This document shows positions 10,301 through 24,500 of a DNA stretch of 64,000 bases, piece by piece; position 1 is the first letter of the stretch; the number at the start of each line of letters is the position of its first letter. A model generated the notes under the pieces. It was given only the letters and a program-made list of their open reading frames with translations, was not told the origin of the DNA and ran no database searches. Position numbers and translations under genes: made by a program. Source of the DNA: Acestrorhynchus altus (taxonomy: Eukaryota > Chordata > Actinopteri > Characiformes > Acestrorhynchidae); the NCBI GenBank assembly GCA_034509495.1, contig CM067507.1, forward strand, positions 13,693,642 through 13,757,641, written 5' to 3'.

Positions 10301-13300
10301 TTTAATGATTTCCAGACACCAACAGTATGCATTTGTCTAAAAAAGACCTTTTCATACTCAAATGGTTTGTTGAATGAGGAAAAGCACTAAACTGTGAAAC
10401 GGAGTGACCCACCAGGACAGCACTGGAGTAATATTAAATGAGAAGATGAGGAAAGTTTAGTGCCCCTTTTATCCAGTAATACAAGTTTCACTTCCAAGGA
10501 CAACACCACACACAACAACAAAAGTCCCTCATACTTCATCTTTATTTCTCCAGGAAGATGCCAAAGTCCATCTTTGGGGCCCATTAAGTCATAAAGATAC
10601 TGAGGGAACTTACTAAATAGAATACGTTATATCATAAAACACATCAAAATGTAGAACTGAAAATGGATCTTGAGTTTAGTGGCTATAAAAAAAAAAAAAA
10701 CATGTAAAAGAAGTTAAAAAACATGGTCAGGAAATCAATGAGACAGCAACAAACACTTCACAACATATATTTTCACAACATTTCCACATTAAAAGCTACC
10801 GAAAGCAGCATACGCTCTTAGAATTGTAAATAAACCAAAATGAAATACCATTCAAATATATATAAATATATATTTACATTGTTTTACATTTTAAAGTGAC
10901 TGATTGTGGAAAAATGACCAGAATCACATCACAGTACACAGTGCAGATGTCACCTTATTAGTACTGAAGCACCTTCCTAGAAGAAAAGGCCAAGCCTTGT
11001 TAACTATAAACATTTCAGAAGAGTAATGGAATATCCCCCAAGAAGATAGGACTCCAGTATGAAGGACGAAAGTCCTGTCCACTCTCCACTCACATAAAGG
11101 AGCAATAGTGTTAACAAGAGTTTAACAGAGTGTCCGTGGGAGGCATTTGATTTAAATTTGAATTTGCTTTAATGGTAAATACTGGAACATTATCATCTCA
11201 AGAGCCTCCGAACCCATTGCTTGATTTGAATCTATCAAGGCATTTAAAAGCTGAAGTTTGAAAGCATTTTTCTTGAAAGAAAAACACTTCATACATAAAT
11301 AAGGAAGACCAAAGATCGATTTTCATTGCTCAATTGTTCAGTTTATGTGCTCCTGATACCATGTTAGGAGTCCACTGACCTTAAGCAGAGGTGGTCATCC
11401 CTGCTCGCAACTTTCAGCTTTGTGAAACTGAAGCAAACGCTAATATTAATCATTGTTCAGGGGATGGTTCATTAACGTGGCATTTTTTGAGACATAGTTA
11501 AATGTTCACCATGACTCATCAGGTAAGTACCTCACTGTCCCTCTTTGTTTTGAAGTTTCTCCATAACTGATTTTGTGCTGATGAATGACTGACATGGATA
11601 ACTGGAATCCAACCTAACAAAACTCACCTGTATAGTTGCCGTTATGGTTTGGTAAGAAAATACATTTGAGTCAAATGGTTCTAATGAACAACCTTTATAT
11701 TGATAAAGAACCAAAGATCAATGGAGAGGTTCTTCAATCCTTTCAAAGCATCAGCATTGCTTTGAAGAACCCTTTGTATCCCCTCGATCTTTAACAGTGT
11801 AGAACAGGGGTTGGCAACTCTGGCCCTAGAATACCAGACAGATTTGTGCTCCTGCTGCTCAAGCACACCAGATTCATCTCACCTGTTAATTGCCAGGTTG
11901 AGTAGGTATGAGAGCAGGGAGCTGACACTCCTTCAAATGGTGTTTTTGTTATGTAATCTATCTGTACATGCTGGACATTAAACTCCAAATGGGTAAAATA
12001 AGAGAAAGGTTCTGGGATACAACAATCCCTTTTCCCAAATCTCACCTTAAAATTCCCCCCACCAGGTGAATGACTCACGTTGTCCAAAGAGCCCACCTTT
12101 GGCTGGGCTTTGTCTTTGAAGTTCACCTTATGAGACTCGATCTTTACATCACCACCTCCTGCAAGAAACAGTAACATGCACAGTAACACAGTTACTCCAT
12201 AGCTCCATAGTTTTGATCTTCCCCCGAAAACCTCAGTCATAAGCAGGTCTTACCTGGTTTGTGCTTCATATTGGACTTCGAGCCACACTTTGAGGTCACT
12301 TTACTCAGGTCAACCTTCTTACTGAGAATTTGCACCTGTGAAAGGGAGGACATGGCTTTACTGCTTTATACTACTAAGATGAGGGATGTTCTACCCCTTT
12401 ATTGCATTGTAATCATGATATCCTCATGCAGCACAGAAAACCAAAACAGGCTGATCTGACATTCAGACACTCTGGCTGACGAAGATACTAAAGACTCAGA
12501 AGGAATCAACAAGGAATAGTTTATAAAGTCATTCATTTAGCTGAAATAAACAGAGACAGTTAGTGATAGGCAATGCTAGTATTAATCACTGGTAATCAGC
12601 TAACCAAAGGAAAAGCTGCAGATCAAAGCATGAGGAAGGGAATAATTGTCTGGGAGAAAATGTCTGAGAAAAATACGAGACATGTCAGTAATAATCTGTC
12701 AGTAAATAACGTCAACAACTGTGGAGGTAGCAATGTAGCAGAATTAAAAAATTAAAATTTCCTAAGAACTCAACAGACACCCCCCCCCGTGCTATTCCAC
12801 ACCAGTCGCAAACATAATTAAGCAGAGGAGAAGTTTGTATTGCTTTATCCGTGGCCCTGTCAAGGATTTTATAAGCAGAGCTCCGTGATGAAGTTTGCGG
12901 CTGCTCTGCTGACAATGGTTTGATCACATGCAGTGGCAGTACTTACGTTCCCTCCACCAGGAACATGCTTGATATTGTCCTTGGAACCCAAGCGAGATGT
13001 AACATGGCTGTAGTCCACCTTTTTGGAGACTATCTGAACCTATAACACAGCATGGCAGGCAGAGAGCAGAAGGACACCAGGGATCACCAGGTTAAGAGGA
13101 TGACAGGACAAAGAGGGAAAGTTGAAGCATCTATAAGCTTAAACAAGGACTACACTAGTTACAGTCAAGGTGAGGCTATTCATCTGGCAGCAACTACATT
13201 TGCTAAAGCATACATGCCATGCTGTGTTTAAAACAGTATTCCCAGTTAGGAACTCCAAAATGACTTCTACAGAAACACTGGTTTCCCAGCACAAGTAAGA

Positions 13301-15529
13301 ATTGCTATGGTATTAGTACCATGAAAAAAATAAGACTAAATGCTTGAGAATGTCCATATCAGTGAATTAGAATCAATTCGAATGTAATGGTATGGAAGAC
13401 AAGAATAGGTCAACATGCATAGATAAGCCAAAAGATTAGAACCACGGAGGAAATGAGTGAACACTGATTACTTTAAATCAATGGCATAGGCAAAGATTTA
13501 CCTGCTCCCAACACACCTCATTTTTTTACCCAGCCCTTTCATAGTTGCAGTGGTGTGTTAAAGCAGGTAAAAACCTGGGTTGACATAGGGACCACGGTTG
13601 ACAACTACAGTGTTAAGACTATAAACAGATCAGCATTAAGATTAAAACTGTTGACATGAGGTCAGTAATACTGATTATCTGGTTATAAAGGCATGTGTTA
13701 AGGGGTGGATACATTAGGCAGCAAGCGACCAGTCAGTTGTTGAAGTTGATGAATGAAGTTCATTCATCAGGAGAATGGACAAGGAACAGGATCCTCAGTG
13801 ACTATGACAAAAGCCAAAGCCACACTGTGAAGGGTCAGAAAATCTCCAAAATGGCAGGTCGTATGTTACGCAGTGGTCAATACCTACCAAAACTGGTCAA
13901 AGAAAGGACAAGGCTTGTGTGGTCCTCCCCCCACAGAAGAGCTACTGTCAACTAGGTAAAGTTAATGCTCGCTATGTCTTGAGGCAGGTTTTAATGTTAT
14001 GGCTGATTAGTGTGTGTTCTATGTTAAATGAGTTGTTAGTATTGCAGTCAATATGTTGAATTAATGAAATATGTGCTGTAGTAAAGACCTGAAGGACAAG
14101 GTCCAAATGTTTGAGGCCAGGCAACTGGGTCAAGGGTTATGGAGTGTACCTTGTCAGTAGTGGTGAGTATCTACTGATAGTAGTCTAAGCAGAAAACGTT
14201 ACTGTTGGATGCCCAATGGTCATTGATTGCCAAGGACAACAAAAGCTTTCCCATCTGGACTGAACCAGCAAAAGGGCTACTGTGGCACAAGTTACAGTAT
14301 TATTTAAAGCACCAACAGTGGATTCATGAACATCTGTTATCTTTCACAGTAGCATTTAAGGCAGGGGTTCATAATGATTTGGCTTATTGGAGTAGGTTAC
14401 CAGACATTTAACGTCAAATTTCGTCACACCGTGGTTCACTATATGGACAATAGCATTGGGACTCATTGTTTCTTTTGATATCAAGTGAGTTCAAAAAGAG
14501 TTTATCCTGCTTTTGTTGAAGTCTTGCCCTGAGTGTCCAGGGAAGGCTTTCAATTAGATTTTGGAACATCAAATATGCTGGATGATCACCATCCTAAACT
14601 CATCCCAAAAAGAATGGATGGAGCACCATCATTTCAGAGAACACAGTTGCATTGGTCACATCTCAATGTTGGGGGCTTTATAACCTTCTAGACCACACCT
14701 GGCATTAGGCATGGTGCCAGGGACTTGTCTACAGGGACTATATAAGCTGTATGTGTGCATTTAAAATAGCTGAATGATTTCATTAGCAAGGGTGTCCACA
14801 AATATTCCAACATATAATGTATGTATGAACATCACCTCTAGACATTTGGAATACTGGATAGCATGCAGAATGATTAGGAACATAGAAATTGTATTAAATT
14901 TACTTAAAAGGTTTGAAATCTCCAAACAATAAGTGACTAAACAACACTAAGGTCCACAGTTAATAACACACATATAATTCTAAGAATTATGTACAGTGAT
15001 CATTTGGTAATTGTTCCCCTTGTTTATTTGTTTTCTCTTTAGTTGCACATGAACATGATGTGCAAACACATGGCTCAGCTGAGCAGAGCATGCAATAGGG
15101 CTGTTTATCTTTAAGACGTTCTCCAGCTGCAGTCATGACGTGTGCAGATGATCATATATACATATAAGGGTATACAAAACACTCCTTCAGTGTGGCTTTC
15201 AGTGTAGCTAATCAGATAAACAGAAATTGGGGTGTCTCTCTGCAGACTGTGTGTGTATACACACATACACCAGTGGTAACAATTGTGGCAATTGCACAGA
15301 GTTTTTTAAGGGCTGAATAAAACCACTGCAACACATGATGGAGGTGGAGGAGGTTCAATGATGTTCTATGTTTAGCTTTCTGACCAGTCAGCATTCAACA
15401 AATCAGTCCTACCATCTAAAACATCAAAAACAAAACTGCAAAAAAAGTGTTTTTTTTCTGAATTAATTACAACATAGCAACAGTTCAACCTGATGGCTCA
15501 CCCAAGATAACATTGGAACCTGTCTCCAA

Positions 15530-15590
<61 letters not shown>

Positions 15591-18500
15591 AAACACCTCT
15601 ATTGGTTGTGAGACCTTTTCTATCACACTGTGATTGCGTAAAGATTAAGGCCATTGGTTTCACATTTCATCACGTTTGATTTATGTACCTATATGCCACT
15701 GCAGTGTTTCTGAGGGGTAGATGATAAGTTCTGTACCAATATCATTGAATACAATTGACCACTACAATATTGATACCTGGGTTAGACCTTAGGAATCATA
15801 TAATCATGTAATTGGAATGATGAGGAAAAAAAATACATGTAATACACAGTGATTCTTCATATGCTTTTTTCCCCATTATTGATATTATATTCATAGGTTG
15901 TGTGTTATGATATGTCGTAGTTTCTATCTTCCCTACAGAAACTAATATAATGTGCATACAATATAATTAGAAGAACTGTGTTTTATACTGAAGTATCACC
16001 AACACTTAAGCTGGCCTGCTCACTGTAAGTAATTATAAGTAATTATATTATTTATTAATAATTAATTTCATGATACAAATACGTTTAAACTTGAATGACA
16101 TCTTAAAGCCTGTTCTAGATTAAACGTCTTAAATGAAGTGGGATATAGCGATACAGTGCTACTATTAATAAAAGCTCAAGATTTAAGCTCAGCACTTTCA
16201 TTACAAAGATAAAGTACTTTAATGAAAGTAAAGAAAGTGAAAATGTGCTTCCTCAATTGAGAAAATAAAAAAAGGAATTCTGGGTCAGCTCAGACAGGGT
16301 CAGTTACCTCTATAAAGCAAATCATCGTAACAGGATTTCTTTCGCTGCACCAAATACAATTTTCTGAAGGGTTGCAAATGCCAAACACCTTTTGTACATC
16401 GCTGCAATCAATCACACTGTTTACAAAAAGGCCAGAGTTGCCTGTTAACCATCTAATATAATATCGCATGAAAATTGTCCAAATAAAAATGAATGAATAT
16501 TTAAATAAATATTTAAAGAGAAAAGAATGTTACAGAAAATGAACAGGCGAAAAGAAAAACTGTAGCTCATGTGGAAAAGAGAAGGAGAAAGAGAAGGGAG
16601 AGAGATAGAGACAGAGGGAGGTAGTAGCTGGTTTTCCTTTCAAGTTTTTCAAATTTACAGGACTCTTCCTGTCCGTAAAATCAGTAATTCATTCATCTAC
16701 TTATCCACTTCTTCATAGGGCTAGGCGATATGGACAAACAAATAATATCCTGATATGTTTTAGCTGAATGGCTACATTATATGATATGCAGTTGCATCTG
16801 GAAAGCATTCACAGCACTTCATTTATGATATGTTACAGTGAAAATGGATTAAATTACCCCCCCTCCTCAACATTCTACACACGGTACCTCACAATGACAA
16901 AGTGAGAAATGTTTGTTAGAAATATTTGCAAATAAAAATTAAACACAAAAATTTAACATGTACATAAGTATTCACAGCCTTTGCTCAATAATTTGTAGAA
17001 GCAACTTTGGCAGCAAATACAGTCTTTTTAAATATGATGCTACAAGCTTGTAGTTTCTCCCATTCTTCTTTGCAGAACCTCCCAAGCTCCATCAATTGAT
17101 TGCAGAGCATTGGTGCACAACCAATTTTAGACATCTCCAGAGATGTTTAAACGGGTCTCCCACTTCCTGCTGTAGACAAACTTCCCCACAACATGATGCT
17201 GCCACAACCATGCTTCACTGTAGGAACTGTACTGTCTAGGTGATAAACAGTGCCTGGTTTCCTCCAGACATCCAGTCCAAAAAATTCAATTCAAAAAAGC
17301 TCAATTTTGAGTGTCATGGCAGAGGCTGTGAATACGTATGTACATGTTACTCTTTTGTGTTTTCATTTTTAATACTTTTATTTTTAACAAACTTTCACAC
17401 CGTCGTTCTGGGGTGTTGTGTAGAATTTTGACAAAAATATATATTTAATGCATTATGGAATAAGGCTGTTACATAAATACAGTACATAGATGTGCAAAAC
17501 GTGAAGCACTGTATGACTCAGAAAAATACACTGTGGACAGAATAGCACACTATGAAATTTGATTTCATTTCTTCTTTATGCACATTAAGTTGTCTTAATG
17601 CCAGTTCAGGATCATGCCCCCTCCTTGGTGTGTATGGTAATGCAAATGGGGCAGAGGGGAGCAGAGTAGAGGAGAGGTTGAGAACAGGGGGTCGAACAAA
17701 GCGAGCAAGCACACAAAAAGGTTTTCCAAAAGACTGGAACAGAATGTTATTTAAAAACTTTGAAACTTCATATAAACAATATGGCCCATACTATGCTGTT
17801 CATATCACAATATAGATAGAAATATTGATATATCGCCCTGCTCTGCTTCTTCCTGCTCAGGGTCACATGGGTCCATAGCCTAATCAGCGTCACTGGGTGC
17901 AAGAACTTTCCTAAGCAGGGCGCCAGGGAACCGAATGGTATGTCGGTAAAAGAACACGCAACTCGAACAGTGTTTGCTTCAGTTAATGCACTAACTGCTC
18001 TAATTCTGCAAGATGGCTTGACAGCACAGCACTGGAGTCTTCCTCACTGTTTGTTTTGCACTGTAGGAATTTAAATATTAATCACCAGCCTTCAGAGTCC
18101 AGACATCTCTGTTAGCTGCACATAGTTCTAGTTCAGAGCTGCTGATGGCCAACAGCCCCTTTAACGAGGGCTAAATTCTCTCTCATTTCAACATCACCCA
18201 CCAAACCCCTGAACAGGAATGTTACCATAGCAAACAGTTCCGATTAGTATTTCTTCTTTACTCATAAACCAACTTCTCCACCTCAGCTTAGCATTAGTCC
18301 AGTCACCTCAATTGTTTTTGACCTCAATCATTTTTGCTGACCTCAATATTGCCCACTATGTTGACTTTGTTTTGATTTTGTGTCTGAAGTGTTTTCTGTG
18401 TCTTATTAAAAGGTTATTGCTCTTTAATAGGTTAACTGCATTTTCATCATGCCATAAAATTGTCTTCAAATTATAGAATGTATTCCAATTACTTCTGTAT

Positions 18501-21500
18501 CCAAAAGTATCCAAAATAGTTACTGTGACAGCTCGGACCAAGCATACGTTTATTTGGTGATATTTAGGAATTGTATCATATTTTTCATAACTTTTAATAC
18601 ATGAATGTATTCATTTCACAATTTGAAAAAAAAAAAAAAAGGCTAAAAGGATCCCAGTAGACCAAATACAATGAAAGGCAGAATGAGAAAGATAGAGAGA
18701 TATTGGGAAGGGGGGGGGGGGTTGTTAGAGAGACTGTAAGACCTGAGGGATATGAATGTGTGGCGTGTGGAAGATGGAGATAACTCACTTTGCCCTGGCT
18801 GTTCTCTTTGGAGATGGAGCCCTGGGCCAGAGCATCCGTCCTGCTTTGAGAAACTGTGACCTGGGGAGACAACCCCCCTCAGGTAAGTCACTCACACCAA
18901 AATAATTAGCCCTTTTACCTCAACCAACATGAGACAGAAAGCCTGCAGGACACACAGTCGTGCTCTCATGCTCGTCTCAGTCCTGATTTCCTCTCTGTTC
19001 CATGCACCCACCTATCTTAATTCAACATGCTGTAGAGAACGACTACATGCCCTGGGTCAAGCTGATCTTACAGCGGTGCTGCAAGACTCACATCCAATCA
19101 TGCTCTCAATGAGCAAAGTAGTGATTACCAGTGACAGAAGAAGTTTGGTAAGTAGAAAAGGTAAAAGTGAAGAGCTTTGTGTACTTAAGTCCAAGGAGAG
19201 ATCACAGCCAGGAAAAAGATTAATGGGAGAAAAGGGAGAAACAGGAGAATGGCATGCCAAGTTGGGAAAAGCTGGTATTAGAGCACAATCATGAGCAAAT
19301 ACAGGCAGAAAAGGAAGTGACTGAGGTAGGATGAGAAGAATCTGTCAGTCAGAATTAGAAGGAAAATGTGGGTAGAGCTTAATACCAGGGCAGAGTAAAA
19401 GAGGATGACAAAAGAACCTTTAGGCCATGCACATTTTCAAACATACAAAACCCATGACAGAAATCATCTGGGGGAGAAAAAAACTAAAAACAAAAACCCC
19501 ACAAATAAACCCCCCAAAACAAAACAAAAAAACCTCACACATTAATGATTGATTGCTGATAATTGGGAGAAATTGTAAGATTGTAAGGTTTTTATGAATT
19601 TATTTTTTTGAATCCTACAAATCTGAAAATACACAGAATTAAAATCATAATTAAGTCTACTCTTTATTTGTTGAAGGAGACAAACTGTTTTTTAATTTAA
19701 TACATTATAAATGTTATTCTGCAGTCTCCTTACTACACAAAAGAACCTTATAAATTGTTCTGTCTTAAAGACGATAACAGACAAACTGACTGTTAAAGAA
19801 AAACGACAATGTAAATTAAAGTTAATTAAAGTAAATTAAATGGAGAAACAGAACGGAGTTCCATTTAGCTGTAGTGGACTATGTTTTTACAGATTAGCCT
19901 GACAGTGCACACAATAATGTCTTATTTCCAATCTCACACATATTCCAGGCAAAATCCCTTATTATCTTAATGGGATCTACATGTAGCTCACCTGACTTGA
20001 CCGGTTGAAAACATATAATGTCCATTACTGGTGCTTAACTTAATGTCTCCAAAGACAATGTCTCTAATGTCTTCAAATGATCATGATCAGATGGAATGAA
20101 TAATACACAGTTTGTTCATTTGGAATTAGTTGGGTTTCAACTTACCAGCACAGCAGCCAATTTCTGCTGGTCACTTAAAATTCAAACACAAACTTGAGTT
20201 GGATTTTCCTACCTTTCCTCCTCCAGGCTGGTATTTAATGTTGTCTGTAGAACCAATCTTGGAGCGTATGTTTTTAATATCAGGCGCTGGGGCTGTTGCG
20301 GGTCGGGTGGATGTCCGGGTTGTGGTACTGGTTGTAGTGGTAGTGGAGTTAGCTCGGGGGGCACGGGGCACAGGGGGCTTTCTCTCTGGTGCCGTGGTGG
20401 TTGTGGTGCTGGTGGAAGTAGCAGGCTTAGTGGTACGGGTGCGTGTAGCAGTGCTGCTGCTAGCAGTGGTAGAGGGTCTGGGAGTAGTTTTGGGTCTGGT
20501 GGAATCTGTAGTTGGGCAGAAGGGGAGAAGTACTTTGAAATGAACTGAAGAACGAGCAGAATACACGACACATCTCAGTATGTCTGCCTTTACTTTAGAG
20601 TCAGCTTAAAAGTAAAGAATGCACCTGTAGTCTTCAGAGTGCTGGCTTTCTTCTCCTCCACTGGTTTGTCAGTTTTTGCAGCTGCATGCATAAAAACAGA
20701 AATCTGAGCTATTATTTTTTAGAACCATTATGAACAGTGCTGCTGCTTTATCTTTTGGGCAAAGCATGTCAAAGGCATCAGTAAGACCCCAGGGAAGGTT
20801 GTAAACCTGTGGAAAAATGGGTACTATCCCCACCTTTAGGTTGGCCATAGCTATATGAATAAAGCGATATGGTCAGTTTTTCCAGCCTGTAATAGGAAAT
20901 TAGAAGTTAATGGTATCATATTTCAAACAAAACATTCATTTGTTTCCTTTGAAATATTTAGAACCTGGTAAGCAAAATCTTTGCTTTTAGACCCATTTGG
21001 AAAGTTTGCCTGCCTTTATGCAGCTGCATTACACAAAAAAAAAAACACATCAAACTTTTTTTAAAATGAAAGGAGGAACCTGAATAGTGTAATCTTACCC
21101 AGTGGGCGTCGTGCAGTGGTGGCACTTGCTGTGGGGCGGGAGGTAAGTGATGTTGTTTTACTTGCTGCTGTGGTGGAGATACCATTTTTGGGGGCAGTAG
21201 ACCTGGCCGGGGCCGTTGTGGCCTTTGGCACTGGTGGGCGTTTATCTGTGGTCGTCTGGACAAGAAAAGAAAAAAAACGACTAAGTGAGAGCAGCAGATG
21301 TATCAGGGAGATGAGGAGGCCCATTCAGCAGATCAGCGGGCTATTTTGCAAGAGGTAAATAAAAACAATAATATGAATATAGAGTGTGACATTCCTCAGC
21401 TGTATCAGCAATTACTCAGCCTTGGTTTAAAGACCATGAGAATGCAGTAAAACATTACCATTAAGCGTCTGACCTTCAGATAAGTCTTATCAAAAGACTT

Positions 21501-24500
21501 TTAAATACTTTCATATTAAATTCACAGTTTGAACTAGTGCTGAAGAGAACAATGAGTGAATTGTTTGTTTTTTTACTGTGTAATTTTTTTCAGGTAAATT
21601 TGTTTTATGAATGACTAACTTAAGCTCAGTAAATCAACCTTTTAACAAACATTTCTAGTTATTTCAAGTCTGTAATATGAGAAGATCCCACAGAGAATCC
21701 AGATTTGACCAAGAACCCATCACAATTCTGTCTCTGGTTATGCTAACCTTACCTGTTCATCTTAAACTATATTTAATACAGTGAAAACTCTGTCCATGCC
21801 CTAAAACTGCCAAAAGAAGCCTGCAGAAGTCAGTGAGGTACATAACATAACATAACATAACATAACATAACATAACACATACTAAACAAACTTTATCAGT
21901 AGGGTTTCTCAGGCACAATGCAATGTCTCAAACCTCCAGATAGTCCCCACAGCAAATAAAGCAAGGAAAGACTGCCTGATGTCCATCTGCTAACTACTGC
22001 CTTATTAACCTTGCGTTCAAAAGAGCTGGAGAGACTACTGTTCCGGTCAACCAATTAGAAAGCACACAGCCCACAGACAGCAATGTATAGTACAGTGACA
22101 GCCATCCACTGGTTACTCTCTGTGACTGATGGTTCTAATTTAATGGGATCAGTACAAACTAAGTGATCATACCATGTGCAGTAATATAATATGCCCAATG
22201 CTTAAAAATCTTATATATATATATATATATATACACTAAGTTTTATATATAAGTTTTTTGGGGGGAACTGTGCCACCATTCTTTCTTCTATTATTGTCTG
22301 CATCAGACATTTACAGCTGCACTGTCAAACTGATAACATTCATTTGTTCATTTCTATCAATGCTTATATAATATTTATAGTTTGAGCACAACTGACCTCT
22401 TGATTTTTCACTTATACTAAATTGTTATTTTTTCATATAGATGTTTATGATTTATTGTGCCATTAACTGTCCAATATTCCCTCCCTGAGCTCCCTGTGTG
22501 TCTCATGGCCACCGGTTGAGAAGCCCTGTCCTAAACCACACAAACAAATCTGTGCAAACTTAATCCAGATGTGGATGTGGTCTGAGCAGCTTGAGAGCAA
22601 TATATGGACATATGTTTACAAAATTGGGTTACTATTGACTTCTAGTGTTTGTTAGCTCCATTAGCTCCACTTCAAATGAACAAAAAAAAAAAAAAAAACA
22701 TGTCTTGAACATCTGAGTAATTGGCCAACCGATACATTGGATAGTAATTTAGACTGCTATTAAAATGTAAAGGGGGACCTTTTCACCTTACCTCACCCAA
22801 AACAAAAACCCTGTTCTGTTCACAGGACAAAAAAAATGTTAAATCAACATTTTTATATTTTACTTTAACTCAGAATCTTTGAAATTAAGCAGATCATTAA
22901 TGTTGATTTTTTTTTTTCGATAAAGAGGTTGCACAGATTAAAATCCTGAGGTAACAAGAGTCATTTCATAATTTCATCATTTTGTTCTAGAAATGGGGAC
23001 AGAATTGTTATATAATACAATTCGTCAACGTGTTTGAATTATTAAATGGGTTGGACCAGATTCTTTAGCATGTAAACATAGACTTTTAAATGAGCTGGTT
23101 GTGTCTGGAGCACTAACCAAAAACACTAGCGTTTTGTAAATAAGTTCACATGTTCACACATTAAAACTTTCCTGTGTCTTCATAAGGACTTCATGACTTA
23201 AAGTCCTTCATGTGCGGTATGTGTTAAAAATAACAGCTTCAAAATCACGCTCTCTTGAATTGTAGTACTTTGGGTTTTGGGCTTGGCATGCTGCTAACTG
23301 CACTATGCAACTTTGGTGAAGCATGTGAGAAAAATGTGAGAACCGCTTGAAATTACACAACCCCATATTCATGTAAAATGACAGTGACGGTTCAGAAACA
23401 CATGTAAGCGTTTCCTTCTTGAGAGAAGCTTAAGTGCAAATTCCCAACTGTAGACACTATAGATACAGTGCAACTGCAAAAAGTAATATGATTCAACAGC
23501 TTCCACAGAGATGAAAATGTCAAGTCATTGGCAGCATTGTTATAAATGGCTCACAAGGGGGGCATGTTTACAAGCAGGAGTGGAATGAGGGCAGGGGAAT
23601 TTGAAGGCTCCAAAAACAAGATTGCATTTTTCATCTTTAAGGGATGACAGAGGAACTCACCTTAGGCTTGACCTCATTGGATGCTGTGGTTGTGGTGGAG
23701 GGACGGCTGGCAGCCGAAGCGGGCCGCTTAGTGCCAGCCATGGGTGTGGGTGCCTTGGACACGGGTGCTTTTTTGCTGAGGGTGGTAGAGGTGGCAGTTG
23801 TGGAGGTAGGGATTGGGGTTGGACGCTTAGGAGCAGCCACAGCATTGGATACCGGGCTTGGCCGGGGCTTTGCCGAGCTCGGTTTGGTTGCCCCAGCAAC
23901 AGGCTGCATGGATGGACAGCAAACCCAACAAATGGAGAGCAAACGAGTAACAAAAGAATAAAAGGACAAATGATAACAGCGGCAGGATACAAGCAGCGGA
24001 AGCACATGCAAAAGGTTTTTTCCTCATTAGGTCAAGACTGATCGGCTTCTTGGTTGATTTGCACTGCAGTTGTCAGATCTTGATTCAGACTGTTCCAATA
24101 ATTTATAGGAAAAGGAAAGCTATTGGCCAGTAGTTCTGTACAGGCTTTTTGTTGTTTTAATGTTATTTAATTCATATATTGTATAATAAATATTGCATTA
24201 GTGTTAGTGCCAGCAACAGCAGCATGACCCATGGATAATGGTATGATGTGAGAAAAACAACAGTGCTTACCTTGGTCTTCTTCTCTGGACTGGGCAAGTC
24301 TTTTCCGGGGGCACCGTTGCTCGTCACGGGCTTTGATGCTGTTTTTTTAGTCTTCTCGGTTTTGTCCTCCTTCTCAACTTTGGTAGTTGTGTCTTTTTTC
24401 TCCTGTTTTCCAGCTTTCTCGTTTTTCTCCTTGGTCTTTTCCTTTTGTGTTCCATCTTTGCTCACCGCAACTTTCTCCTTCTCTGTCTGCTCTTCAGCTT

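Larger units (their letters stand above)
13040..18788 (-). other. map4: map4 intron rich in DNA transposons
   Basis: A 5.7-kb intron. It holds a deleted Tc1-like element (about 13417-14022), a Tc1-type MITE (about 14438-14822), a (TAGA)n microsatellite (15530-15590) and a Tc1-like element nested in a hAT-like element (16718-17840). The remainder is AT-rich with no coding signal. Confidence 0.7.

Noticed and set aside
13695..13955. 86-residue frame on the + strand as a gene
   Set aside because: It lies entirely within a deleted Tc1-like element; only the middle part recalls transposase-coding sequence.
15530..15590. Regularly spaced repeats as a possible CRISPR array
   Set aside because: It is a simple tetranucleotide microsatellite with no spacers; the window is vertebrate DNA.
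18929..19294. 121-residue + strand frame next to the 18.8 kb exon
   Set aside because: Mixed composition without family resemblance and without supporting signals.
20130..20543. Val-rich 137-residue frame on the + strand
   Set aside because: It is the antisense of the Thr-rich map4 exon at 20213-20505; threonine codons read backwards give valine runs.
23601..24041. Gly/Cys-rich and other frames over the 23.7 kb exon
   Set aside because: They overlap the map4 exon 23661-23903 in other frames and have no family resemblance; the map4 frame has matching splice sites and phase.
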